A DNA stretch of 21,621 nucleotides, from positions 1 to 21,621 of the forward strand of contig JALXCS010000133.1 of the NCBI GenBank assembly GCA_026990815.1, written 5' to 3'. The notes under the pieces were generated by a model that was not told the origin of the DNA, did not search any database, and worked only from the letters and a program-made list of their open reading frames with translations. How positions within the stretch are numbered: position 1 is the stretch's first letter; each line of letters starts with the position of its first letter. The DNA is from Methylomonas sp. (GTDB taxonomy: Bacteria; Pseudomonadota; Gammaproteobacteria; Methylococcales; Methylomonadaceae). Shown here one piece after another: positions 6,993 to 14,815 of the stretch. The position numbers and the translations under genes are program-made.

Positions 6993-8690
6993 CTATTCCA
7001 ACTCATCATTATGCCATTCAAAAATGGCCTTTACTCTTGTTCCAGCATCGGAATATTGCAGGCTTTTGCATAAAGAGTTAACCAATGGAATACCACGACC
7101 ATGATAGTTTTGGTTATCAGAAAAACTGGAAATCATTTTTTCGGGTTCAAATCCTTCGCCACTATCTTTCATTCTGATAATCAATTGACCACCATTGTTT
7201 AAAACCCTGTGACTGAACATGACTTTAATATAGCCTTCCCTGTCATTCATCCGTTTCATTTTCAATTCATAGTATTTCGAAAATCCTTCCGCCGATTTTT
7301 TTAGTCTGGAATCCAACCCCAGTAAACCATGATCCAGACAATTATTAAACAATTCACTAATAATGATAAATATTGCCTGTTTGTATTTCAAAAGCCCTTG
7401 AATTTCCATGATAGAATTCAGCATCACAGGTACCGGACTAATATGTTGCAGGGTTTTTACTTCGAATTCCATTGAGCTTTTCCAGATCAGTGGAATAATT
7501 TTCTTGTGTTGATTTGACTGTCCAATATTCTTCCAGGGTGCGTTATCAAGGTCACAGTGGATTTCTATCAAGGTAATATCATCTTGCTGATCCAATCCCT
7601 GACAATACTGTTGTTGGCCCCCTAATATATTTTCAAACACGGATTGTTCACTGGTATGAAAATATGATTCAATCCCTTCAAAACCAAACTGCTTGCCATC
7701 AATACTTTCAGCTTCAATAATGCCATCAGTAAACAAATACAGAAAATCATCCCCAGTTACCGAAAACAATTGCTCTTGAACCTCAAAATCTTCAACAATA
7801 CCCAATGGAACATTTTGGGATTTAATGGTTTGCAATTGTCCATTGCTTGTGTTGAACAAATAATGATCAGGCAAACCACAGGTTATGATATTAATGAACT
7901 TAGATTCAGGATCAAGCGTCACCAGAGTTGCCGCCAGAAACATTTGTACGGGCAACAGACAATGCAATTTTTTGTTGATTTCTCGAAGAATTTCGGCACC
8001 GCCAAACCCTTTGTTAACCATACCATAAAAAATATCCGCAGCCGGACTTGCGCCAACCGAAGCCGACAAACCGTGACCGGTAAAGTCACCTAACAAACAA
8101 TTGAGCTGATTACCCGGAGTTTTAGCCACCAAAAATATGTCGCCATTAAATAACGACATCGGTGATAAAAAGTGTTTAACATTCGGCGTATCCAAAAACC
8201 GGCTATGAATAATTTTTTCATGGATAGCGGAAGCAACGTCCTGTTCCTGTTCAGCAATTTGCTGGTAGGTTTGTAACTGCTTCTTTTGTTGAGATTGTTC
8301 TTCATACAAGCGTTTAAACCGGAGCAGAGAATTTATTTTTGCATGCAGTATCGTGGGGTTAAAAGGTTTGGCGATAAAATCATCGGCTTTTGCCTCGACG
8401 CATCGTTTAAGATTTTCTTCATTATCCTGGCCAGTAATAAAGACAATAGGCACATATTCATTCTCGGAAAGTGAACCTAAAATTTTCCTGGCTGCATCGA
8501 TGCCATCCAGATTTGGCATAACCACATCGAGGATACATAAATCCGGCTTCTCCCTGAAAAAAACCTCAACAGCCTGCTGACCATCATTTGCCAGAACAAC
8601 CTTAATCTGATCACTTTCCAATATCTTTTGCAACATCATCCGCTGCAAACGAGTATCATCTGCAACCAAAATTTTCGCTACACGGTTCAT
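6993..8690 (-). CDS. HsbR-like response regulator with PP2C phosphatase and anti-sigma-type kinase domains
   Basis: A 565-aa cytoplasmic three-domain protein. Residues 5-125 are a receiver domain (D11, D12, phospho-acceptor D55 in 'LDVVMPNLDG', K108 in 'AKPF'). Residues 126-155 form a Gln-rich coiled linker. Residues 170-380 are a SpoIIE/PP2C phosphatase (D184, D202 in 'GDFTGHG', D322 in 'LFTDG', D370/371 in 'QQDDIT'). Residues 405-560 are a RsbW-like GHKL kinase (N450 in 'SELFNNCLDHG', D509-x-G in 'MKDSGEGF', 'GRGIPLVNSL'). This is the architecture and length of Pseudomonas HsbR, which phosphorylates or dephosphorylates the STAS protein HsbA in a partner switch affecting motility and biofilm. 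The STAS gene lies directly upstream, separated by a terminator-like hairpin. No HptB gene is in the window. No Shine-Dalgarno is visible before the ATG. Confidence 0.9.
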   Translation of the reverse strand: MNRVAKILVADDTRLQRMMLQKILESDQIKVVLANDGQQAVEVFFREKPDLCILDVVMPNLDGIDAARKILGSLSENEYVPIVFITGQDNEENLKRCVEAKADDFIAKPFNPTILHAKINSLLRFKRLYEEQSQQKKQLQTYQQIAEQEQDVASAIHEKIIHSRFLDTPNVKHFLSPMSLFNGDIFLVAKTPGNQLNCLLGDFTGHGLSASVGASPAADIFYGMVNKGFGGAEILREINKKLHCLLPVQMFLAATLVTLDPESKFINIITCGLPDHYLFNTSNGQLQTIKSQNVPLGIVEDFEVQEQLFSVTGDDFLYLFTDGIIEAESIDGKQFGFEGIESYFHTSEQSVFENILGGQQQYCQGLDQQDDITLIEIHCDLDNAPWKNIGQSNQHKKIIPLIWKSSMEFEVKTLQHISPVPVMLNSIMEIQGLLKYKQAIFIIISELFNNCLDHGLLGLDSRLKKSAEGFSKYYELKMKRMNDREGYIKVMFSHRVLNNGGQLIIRMKDSGEGFEPEKMISSFSDNQNYHGRGIPLVNSLCKSLQYSDAGTRVKAIFEWHNDELE

Positions 8691-8754
8691 TGTTATTTGT
8701 AATCAGGTAAGCAAAAAAATGACTGGACAACCCTGTTTTAATAAACAGAATTGA

Positions 8755-8777
8755 TAAAAAAACTCTTTTAAAGAGTC
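8755..8777 (-). terminator. Terminator-like hairpin between the STAS gene and the HsbR-like gene
   Basis: On the minus strand, ACTCTT/AAGAGT (8771-8776 and 8762-8767) closes a 3-nt loop and is followed directly by seven Ts. A second small hairpin (CTGTTT/AAACAG, 8733-8748) follows without a T-run. The short AT-rich stem suggests partial termination (attenuation), or an end point for the STAS transcript with a separate start for the downstream gene. Confidence 0.6.
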
Positions 8778-8791
8778 ACATGTATTTCTTC

Positions 8792-9097
8792 TCAAGCCAG
8801 TGAAAATAATTTATCAAAACTGGCAATCTCAAGAATTTTCTTGACCTCAGGGCTTGCATTGACAATTTTTATTTTTTGCTTGTCACCACCAATTTTGTCA
8901 CGAAGCACCAACAGCATTCCCAATGCCGAACTGTCGACATACTCGGTTGCTTTCAGATCAATGATGACCTGTTTTATGGTTGAAGTCACTTGCTCAGTTG
9001 CCTTGCGAATATCCTGATGGACACTAAAATCGAATCGTCCGGATATGTTTACCGTTAGTTCACGCGTATCTGCTTTCAAATTTACATTAACCGCCAT
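8792..9097 (-). CDS. STAS anti-sigma-factor antagonist (HsbA-like)
   Basis: A 101-aa single STAS domain of the SpoIIAA/RsbV type. 'YVDSSALGMLLVLRD' contains the phosphorylatable serine (S56 or S57 after D55). 'VIIDLKATEYVDSS' and the C-terminal 'PEVKKILEIASFDKLF' are typical. The gene lies just upstream of the HsbR-like phosphatase/kinase, which is the expected enzyme for this serine, so together they form a partner-switching module. It follows the sensorless receptor by 61 bp and has aagg about 7 bp before the ATG. In Pseudomonas, HsbA binds FlgM or a diguanylate cyclase depending on its phosphorylation. Neither partner is encoded here, so the output in this organism is unknown. Confidence 0.9.
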   Translation of the reverse strand: MAVNVNLKADTRELTVNISGRFDFSVHQDIRKATEQVTSTIKQVIIDLKATEYVDSSALGMLLVLRDKIGGDKQKIKIVNASPEVKKILEIASFDKLFSLA

Positions 9098-9158
9098 CTG
9101 TTACCTTTTTTATTGTCATGGGTTATTTAAAAAACTCTTATCGTTTAGTATGCTTAAA

Positions 9159-10358
9159 TTAAAACAATTCAATCTCTCCTTCTTCAACACTACCTTGCGA
9201 TACCGCTTTTTTCTCCTGCTTTAACCACTGTTGCTGCATGTCCTCAAAACGTTTTACTCCATCTGTTAACTCTTTAGACCATTGTTCGACATCGCCGCTT
9301 TTAAAACATCCAAGGCCTATTTTCATTTCTTCGGCCATAGCCTGAAAATGCTGAGTATTGGCTTGTAAATATTCAAGCAATTGCCTGGCCAGATCTTCAA
9401 ACTGTAGTGCACGCACGGCGTTACCCACATTTGCCTCAATTTGACTACTGATTCCTGAAACCTGATTTAATTTATGAGCAAAATGTTCATTCATATTAGT
9501 CAGATCAAGCATCATTTCATCAACATGAGATTTAGAAGAAATAGCCATGCTCATATCCTTGGAAGCCATTTGTTCAATAATGCTACGGGCACTATTAATA
9601 TTACTTCTTGAGGTATTAACAACCTGCCTTATTTCCTCACTGAATTTATCAGAATTTCTGGATAAATTTCGAACTTCGTCAGCAACCACGGCAAACCCGC
9701 GACCGGCCTCTCCAGCACGAGCCGCTTCAATGGCTGCATTTAATGCCAATAGGTTGGTTTGATCAGCAATATTCTGGACATCAGTCAGTAATGTCTCCAC
9801 CTGATCCATATGATCACCAATATCATTAATAACATTAACCATTTCCATACTTTGTTTACTGACAGTTAAAATTTGCTCAATAAACATGTTGAGTACATTG
9901 TCAGTTTCCTTGGCAAACTCCTGAAAATTTAATACTTTGCCTTGTTGGTCCTCTGCTTCGCCAGTAATATTCGATATCATGGTATAAACTGCCTCAGACT
10001 GTTCAGCTGCCAGATTATTCACTCCATTAAAGCTATCAGTCATTGTTACTACGGCATCTGCTACCACTGACCTGACTTGTTGTAATTCATCTGAAAAAAC
10101 CTTGATTTCCTGCTCGATACAATTGTCCAGTGCTAATAAATAACCTTCAATTGCCTTATTAACTTTTGAAAAATCAGGTTGCTCCTGCTCTTTTGACAAA
10201 AGTAGTTGGTGCCAGGTCGAATTTGTATATCCCCATAACAAGCCCATGACGGGAATCAAAATCCAATACAAAATATCAACATCGAACAGCAAAGCCATGC
10301 CTAGGCTTACTGCAATCAATGCAAGCGGAACCGAGGTCTTTTGTAGCAAAGGATTCAT
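9159..10358 (-). CDS. Membrane-anchored sensorless chemoreceptor with CheZ-like segment
   Basis: A 399-aa methyl-accepting-type protein. Two adjacent membrane helices (about 11-25 and 28-44) form a hairpin with almost no periplasmic loop, so there is no external ligand domain. The cytoplasmic part carries the classic tip: 'NIADQTNLLALNAAIEAA', then RAGEAGRGF, at about 196-235. Beyond the hairpin, residues 317-326 read ALQFEDLARQ. This matches the CheZ active-site helix pattern, with an acidic residue and a Gln spaced D322-x3-Q326 as in CheZ D143/Q147. The protein ends in an acidic linker and EIELF. It is the last gene of the che run, 12 bp after cheB. Inferred role: a receptor or scaffold that may also act on CheY-P. 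The receptor tip is certain; the phosphatase idea is a hypothesis. Confidence 0.9.
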   Translation of the reverse strand: MNPLLQKTSVPLALIAVSLGMALLFDVDILYWILIPVMGLLWGYTNSTWHQLLLSKEQEQPDFSKVNKAIEGYLLALDNCIEQEIKVFSDELQQVRSVVADAVVTMTDSFNGVNNLAAEQSEAVYTMISNITGEAEDQQGKVLNFQEFAKETDNVLNMFIEQILTVSKQSMEMVNVINDIGDHMDQVETLLTDVQNIADQTNLLALNAAIEAARAGEAGRGFAVVADEVRNLSRNSDKFSEEIRQVVNTSRSNINSARSIIEQMASKDMSMAISSKSHVDEMMLDLTNMNEHFAHKLNQVSGISSQIEANVGNAVRALQFEDLARQLLEYLQANTQHFQAMAEEMKIGLGCFKSGDVEQWSKELTDGVKRFEDMQQQWLKQEKKAVSQGSVEEGEIELF

Positions 10359-10370
10359 TGTTATTAAATA

Positions 10371-11414
10371 TTATTTAGCAAGAGAAATAATTTGGTTCGC
10401 AACTTGTTCCAATGGTTTTACATAATCAGTACAATTTAATTTATAAGCTTCTCCAGGCATCCCCCAAACTACGCTACTGGGTTCATCCTGAATTACCGTT
10501 TTTGCACCAGCATCATGCATGGCTTTCATGCCTTTTGCTCCATCTGCCCCCATTCCTGTTAACAATACGCCAATAGCATTTACACCAACATTTTGTGCAA
10601 CTGAATAAAACATCACATCTACTGCCGGTTTATGCCGATTAACAGGCTCCCCGTCATCCAGTTTACAAACATAACGAGCACCATTTCTAATGATCTTTAA
10701 ATGCTTGTCACCCGGCGCTATATAAATATTGCCAGGTAAAATTTGCTGACCTTCTTTGGCAATACATGCAGTCATTGCTCCTGCCAAATCGACATGCTTT
10801 GCAAATGATTCACTAAAGGAAGCTGGTAAATGCTGGGAGATTACAATGGGTGGAGTATTCTCAGGCAGGCCTGCAACAACATCTTTTATCGCCTCTGTTC
10901 CCCCTGTTGAAGCACCCAGTGCAATAATTTTATCAGTTGTTTTAAAATGCGTACCGCCTTTCCCAGAGATAACAGGTTTATTTGCCGGCACTCGACTTTC
11001 ATGTGCTTTTACATTGGCTCTTGCAGCCGTTTTTACCTTAGCAATGATCTCTTCAGAGTACTGTTTGAGACTTGCTGCTACATCCAGTTTGGGCTTGGCA
11101 ACAAAGTCTACTGCACCAATTTCCAAGGCTTCAAGTGTTACCGATGCACCCTGCTCTGTCAGCGTAGAAATCATCACTACAGGCATTGGACGTAGCCGCA
11201 TTAAATTACGAAGAAATGTTAATCCGTCCATACGCGGCATTTCGATATCCAGGGTAATAACATCAGGATTGAGTTTTTTAATTTTGTCCCTGGCAATCAA
11301 TGGATCAGCTGCTGTTCCAATCACTTCAATATCAGGAGATGAATTAAAAATTTCCGTCAGCATATTTCTGATTAATGCTGAATCATCTACGATTAATAAA
11401 CGAATCTTTGCCAT
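10371..11414 (-). CDS. cheB: Chemotaxis protein-glutamate methylesterase/deamidase CheB
   Basis: A 347-aa two-domain enzyme that removes receptor methyl groups and deamidates receptor glutamines. The N-terminal receiver has D10, D11, phospho-acceptor D56 in 'LDIEMPRMDG' and K107 in 'AKPK'. Residues about 111-155 are a linker. The C-terminal esterase (about 160-345) carries S169 in 'LGASTGG', H195 in 'SQHLPASF' and D291 in 'GMGADGAKGM', which is the Ser-His-Asp triad offset by five from E. coli. Length is normal. The gene lies 16 bp after cheD and 12 bp before the sensorless receptor, in one apparent operon. Activation by CheA phosphorylation is expected from the intact receiver. Confidence 0.97.
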   Translation of the reverse strand: MAKIRLLIVDDSALIRNMLTEIFNSSPDIEVIGTAADPLIARDKIKKLNPDVITLDIEMPRMDGLTFLRNLMRLRPMPVVMISTLTEQGASVTLEALEIGAVDFVAKPKLDVAASLKQYSEEIIAKVKTAARANVKAHESRVPANKPVISGKGGTHFKTTDKIIALGASTGGTEAIKDVVAGLPENTPPIVISQHLPASFSESFAKHVDLAGAMTACIAKEGQQILPGNIYIAPGDKHLKIIRNGARYVCKLDDGEPVNRHKPAVDVMFYSVAQNVGVNAIGVLLTGMGADGAKGMKAMHDAGAKTVIQDEPSSVVWGMPGEAYKLNCTDYVKPLEQVANQIISLAK

Positions 11415-11430
11415 TTTAATGTCTTACCTG

Positions 11431-12060
11431 TTAGAAAAGTTCGATATCACTTTCAACTTCCGTATCTTTAATAGTAGTACTGTATTTGATTTCTTGCTGG
11501 ACGACTGTCTGGTCATGAAGATTTTTGATTTTTTTCATCATCGCCTTTCCAGTCTTAGGATAATATTGAACGTTTCTAGGATAATTATCGCCTAGATCAT
11601 GGCTAATCAGTTCCAAACCTTCTGCATCAACATAATTCAGAGCAAACTGAACATTTCTTTCCCCCACGGTTCCCATTGTTGGAATCACTTTGCCGCCGCC
11701 GAATAATTTAACTTCCAGATTTTTACGTTGACCACCATTTTGTAAAATAGTGTTGATCAGATGTTCCATAGCATAATTGCCATAGCGGGTGGCATTACCA
11801 ACAACTGCTTCCATACCATCTTGTAGTTGCTGTTTGGATGTTTCAGGTAACATGAAATGATTCATGCCTCCAATTCCAGTAACTTTATCCCTGATACAAG
11901 CAGCAATACAGGAGCCCAGAACCGTGGTAATCATTTCATCTTCGTTGGTAACATAAAATTCCCCTGGCAGAATCTTAGCCACAATAATATTTTTTTCCTT
12001 GTTCCAATATCGTTTGATATTAGTAAACCCTGAAATTGATGGTCTTGTTAGCTGTTGCAT
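11431..12060 (-). CDS. cheD: Chemoreceptor glutamine deamidase CheD
   Basis: A 209-aa deamidase converting receptor Gln side chains to Glu. The papain-like triad is visible: T45, C51 in 'TTVLGSCIAACIRD' and H68 in 'GGMNHFMLPE', with the same 6- and 17-residue spacings as Thermotoga CheD. 'VKLFGGG' is also conserved. There is an N-terminal extension of about 25 residues and a C-terminal tail (about 165-209) ending SDIELF. That ending is nearly identical to the receptor encoded two genes downstream but uses different codons. The start ATG has a weak aagg 7 bp upstream. A 113-bp gap with a 9-bp inverted repeat separates it from cheR. No CheC gene is present. Confidence 0.95.
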   Translation of the reverse strand: MQQLTRPSISGFTNIKRYWNKEKNIIVAKILPGEFYVTNEDEMITTVLGSCIAACIRDKVTGIGGMNHFMLPETSKQQLQDGMEAVVGNATRYGNYAMEHLINTILQNGGQRKNLEVKLFGGGKVIPTMGTVGERNVQFALNYVDAEGLELISHDLGDNYPRNVQYYPKTGKAMMKKIKNLHDQTVVQQEIKYSTTIKDTEVESDIELF

Positions 12061-12122
12061 GTCAAACCTTATTAGTCATTTTTTATTGATGCTAAACTGT
12101 TTGGTTTAATAATCTTGATCTA

Positions 12123-12160
12123 TTGATGGTGAAATTGACCTACACATAATGCACCATCAA
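12123..12160. repeat. 9-bp inverted repeat in the cheR-cheD gap
   Basis: ttgatggtg (12123-12131) and caccatcaa (12152-12160) are exact reverse complements separated by 20 bp. The repeat lies within 15 bp of the cheR stop and about 60 bp before the cheD start. No T-run follows on the minus strand, so it is not a standard terminator; it could be an operator or an mRNA hairpin. Confidence 0.5.
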
Positions 12161-12173
12161 AACAAAAATTTAT

Positions 12174-13001
12174 TTAACCCTTACGATAAATAGTATTTCC
12201 TATCAATTTAAAATCTGTATCCATTTGGTGTAATGACTCAGAATGACCGATAAACAAATAGGAACCACTTGCCATCAAATCTGCAAACCGATTTGCCAGC
12301 ATTTCTTTGGTATTTTGATCAAAATAAATCAACACATTGCGGCAGAAAATAAAATCAAAAGGACCCCGCATCGGCCAGTCTCCAATCAAATTCAATTGCT
12401 TGAAACTGATTATTTCCCTGAGTTCATTCCTCACTCTAACTTTATTTGGTTGGGTTTTGCTTTTTAAAAACCATTTCTTGATGCGCTGCTCTGGCAAACC
12501 ATCAATCCGGTCAACTGAATAAATACCACTGGCTGCCTTTGCCAATACATCAGTATCAAGATCAGTCGCTAAAACCTTAATATCCCATCCAGAAGGGACA
12601 TTTTCAAGTAATGTCATGGCAATAGAATAAGGCTCCTCTCCTGTTGAGCTTGCAGATGACCAAACCTTAATCTGTTTAGAGTGTTGATTTTTTTTCAGAA
12701 GGTCAGGAATAACAGTATCACGCACAAATTCGAAATGGTGATTCTCACGAAAGAATGCAGTTAGATTTGTTGTTATCGAATTAATAAATTCGGTAAATTC
12801 CTGCTCCTTGTTATCAGTCAGATATTGACAATACTGTTTGAAACTATTTAAGCCCAATGCCCTGATCCGTCTAGATAAACGGGAATAGAACATGTCAAAC
12901 TTGTCATCCGTTACAATAATACCCGAGTGTTGATTTGATAATTTCCGCAGAAAATCAAAATCATCAAAAGTATATTCAAATTCGCGTTGTTTTTGTGTCA
13001 C
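12174..13001 (-). CDS. cheR: Chemoreceptor glutamate methyltransferase CheR
   Basis: A 275-aa SAM-dependent methyltransferase that adds methyl groups to receptor glutamates. The N-terminal helical domain includes 'SRRIRALGLNSFKQYCQYL' and 'TTNLTAFFRENHHF' (R85 region). The SAM site is 'VWSSASSTGEEPYSIAM' (113-129), 'LATDLDTDVL' (144-153) and 'FDFIFCRNVLIYF' (215-227). The region around 155-200 is where pentapeptide-tethered CheR proteins hold the beta-subdomain. The start is GTG at 13001, with aagga six bases upstream. The overlapping ATG one base away is out of frame and runs straight into TGA. The STAS stop lies 9 bp upstream. The likely tethering target is the EWEEF tail of the 898-aa receptor. 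Confidence 0.96.
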   Translation of the reverse strand: MTQKQREFEYTFDDFDFLRKLSNQHSGIIVTDDKFDMFYSRLSRRIRALGLNSFKQYCQYLTDNKEQEFTEFINSITTNLTAFFRENHHFEFVRDTVIPDLLKKNQHSKQIKVWSSASSTGEEPYSIAMTLLENVPSGWDIKVLATDLDTDVLAKAASGIYSVDRIDGLPEQRIKKWFLKSKTQPNKVRVRNELREIISFKQLNLIGDWPMRGPFDFIFCRNVLIYFDQNTKEMLANRFADLMASGSYLFIGHSESLHQMDTDFKLIGNTIYRKG

Positions 13002-13010
13002 ATTTTATCC

Positions 13011-13511
13011 TTATGCCACTTCAAGCATTTCACCAACCCCAAGCAGGTTTGCTGAGTCAACAAATCGCTCCGAAGCCGTTATGACCACTTCTTTGTGAAA
13101 TTTCACTGCTTCTTGTTTTAATACAACCAACAATTGTAGTGTTGCGGTGTCAATGGTTTTCACCGCTTCTGCATTGATTTCAATCTGATCATTTTGTTCC
13201 AGCACATCAATTAAAGCCTTATGTAATTCAGCCACTTTCTGAATATTCATTTCTGCTTCCAGTACCACTCGCCCATCTCCGACTATTTCATTGTCTTGTT
13301 CACGATCCAAAATCATTGGCTGCTCCATGTCTACTTCTGGCTGTTCAGATTTGTCATTGTTTTCGACTGTCTCATTTTGAGGTTCGGCGTTAACCGTATT
13401 TTCTTCATCTGCACTCGGTTCCTTATCAGAAACCTGGGATTCAACTTGTTCTCCCTCGTTCATCCATGCCAACGGATCAAAACCAATCATTTGTTCTTCA
13501 TCACGCGCCAT
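13011..13511 (-). CDS. STAS-domain protein with long acidic N-terminal tail
   Basis: A 166-aa protein in two parts. Residues 1-77 are disordered and very acidic, with one hydrophobic element, FDPLAWM (11-17), that looks like a short linear docking motif. Residues 78-166 are a STAS domain. The phospho-site position reads 'IDTATLQLLVVL', with T122 in place of the usual Ser, as is common for STAS proteins inside che operons. Its start overlaps the end of the parA-like gene by 11 bp (ATGGCGCGTGA), with aaggtgat just upstream, so the two are translationally coupled. The role is unknown. The coupling suggests it works with the ParA-like ATPase or links the arrays to a partner-switch system. Confidence 0.88.
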   Translation of the reverse strand: MARDEEQMIGFDPLAWMNEGEQVESQVSDKEPSADEENTVNAEPQNETVENNDKSEQPEVDMEQPMILDREQDNEIVGDGRVVLEAEMNIQKVAELHKALIDVLEQNDQIEINAEAVKTIDTATLQLLVVLKQEAVKFHKEVVITASERFVDSANLLGVGEMLEVA

Positions 13512-14268
13512 TCATCACCTTCCTTTCCAAAAAATCATCTGCTAAAGAACGGAAATCTCTTGCTGAACGACTTCCAGGCCGATACTCTAAAATAGTTTTT
13601 CCAAAACTTGGACATTCTGCCAACATGTCATTTTCTCTAATAACAGTCGCCAAAATTTGCTGAGGAAAATGTTTTAGCAAAATATTCAATACCTGTTTTG
13701 ATAATCGTCTGACAGTATTAAACCGTGATAACACCAACCATTTGGTGTATTTTTTGTTTAATACTTTTTCAAACTTTTTAACCGAGCCCATCAAGTGTGA
13801 CAAGCCTTGTAATGAAAGAAAATCACCACTCATGGGGATTAATAGTTCATCCGTAGCAAACAAAGCATTGGCCGCCAACAGTCCTGATGATGGTGGACAA
13901 TCAATTAATACGTAATCCTGATCCTGTAGCGACTGCTCTAGCACCTTTCTCAATAAATCCCCTCGCTGGGCACCACCTTCAGTCAGCTGCTCAATCTCTT
14001 TCAATGCGGAACCAGCAGGTATAAGCTGCAGATTATCCCGGACATTAAAAATAACTGATTCCAGAGATGTTTTCCCCAGTAACACATCGCCAATACCGGC
14101 ATTATGTTTAATTTCTCCAAAACTGACGCCTAGATGACCTTGTGGATCAAAATCAATCAAGGTTACTTTCATACCTTTTAGCGCCAAAGCATGGGCCAAA
14201 TTTGCTGATGTTGTGGTCTTTCCCACTCCACCTTTTTGATTGATTACAGCAATAATATTAACGCTCAT
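13501..14268 (-). CDS. ParA/Soj-family ATPase of the chemotaxis operon (ParC/PpfA-like)
   Basis: A 255-aa deviant-Walker ATPase. 'NQKGGVGKTTTSANLA' (10-25) is the P-loop with its signature lysine K12, 'IDFDPQGHLG' is the Walker A' region, and 'VLIDCPPSSGLLAANAL' is Walker B. Length matches chromosomal ParA/Soj proteins. No ParB gene is nearby and the gene sits inside the che operon, 3 bp after cheW, so plasmid or chromosome partitioning is unlikely. Related ATPases (ParC in Vibrio, PpfA in Rhodobacter) position chemosensory arrays and help both daughter cells inherit one. The ParP adaptor of the Vibrio system is not in this window. Role by context; family certain. Confidence 0.92.
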   Translation of the reverse strand: MSVNIIAVINQKGGVGKTTTSANLAHALALKGMKVTLIDFDPQGHLGVSFGEIKHNAGIGDVLLGKTSLESVIFNVRDNLQLIPAGSALKEIEQLTEGGAQRGDLLRKVLEQSLQDQDYVLIDCPPSSGLLAANALFATDELLIPMSGDFLSLQGLSHLMGSVKKFEKVLNKKYTKWLVLSRFNTVRRLSKQVLNILLKHFPQQILATVIRENDMLAECPSFGKTILEYRPGSRSARDFRSLADDFLERKVMNGA

Positions 14269-14271
14269 TTT

Positions 14272-14766
14272 TTAATCCGTAAGATTAGCAAATTCTTCTG
14301 GATTCAACAGCTTGTTAACATTTAACAGCATAATCATCCGACTGCCGTTAACATACATTCCCTGCATATAACGGGTGTCAATTTTTGAACCTAAATTGGG
14401 TGCACTTCGAATATCGTCTTTATTTATATCCAGTACATCAGAGACTGCATCTGCAACAATTCCGATCACCAGCTCATCGGTCTGATCAACAAGTGAAAGC
14501 ACAATCACAACGGTTACCGGTGAATAGTCAACCTTTTTCATCCCAAAACGTTCTCGCAAGTCAACAATGGGAACAATCGCTCCTCGTAAATTCAACGCTC
14601 CTCTTATAAAATCCGGAGTATTGGGTATTTCACGGACCGGTTCCCATCCTCTTATCTCTCTGACTTTAAGGATCTCAAGTCCATAAAATTCATCGGCAAG
14701 TTGAAATGTTAAATATTGCGCAGTACTCGGTTCTCTGGCTTGCGCCAATTGGTTTTCATTTGCCAT
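14272..14766 (-). CDS. cheW: Chemotaxis coupling protein CheW (copy 1)
   Basis: A 164-aa single CheW (SH3-like) domain that links receptors to CheA. Typical segments are 'YLTFQLADEFYGLEILKVRE', 'REIPNTPDFIRGALNLRG', 'IVPIVDLRERFG' and 'GIVADAVSDVLDI'. It lies 49 bp after the large receptor and 3 bp before the parA-like gene. A weak purine-rich site (ggaaagag) precedes the ATG. It differs from the second cheW at its N-terminus and may favour one receptor. Confidence 0.95.
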   Translation of the reverse strand: MANENQLAQAREPSTAQYLTFQLADEFYGLEILKVREIRGWEPVREIPNTPDFIRGALNLRGAIVPIVDLRERFGMKKVDYSPVTVVIVLSLVDQTDELVIGIVADAVSDVLDINKDDIRSAPNLGSKIDTRYMQGMYVNGSRMIMLLNVNKLLNPEEFANLTD

Positions 14767-14815
14767 GATTGTTTCTCTTTCCAGACATCATAGTTATGGT
14801 TATTAAAATTAAATA

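Noticed and set aside
10756..11595. Long plus-strand open frame antisense to cheB and cheD
   Set aside because: It is fully opposite two certain genes, its translation is low-complexity in Ser and Ile, it matches no family, and it has no convincing ribosome site.
13501..14268. ParA-like gene as a sign of a plasmid or partition locus
   Set aside because: There is no ParB gene or centromere-like repeats, and it is embedded in the che operon with a 3-bp gap and an 11-bp overlap.
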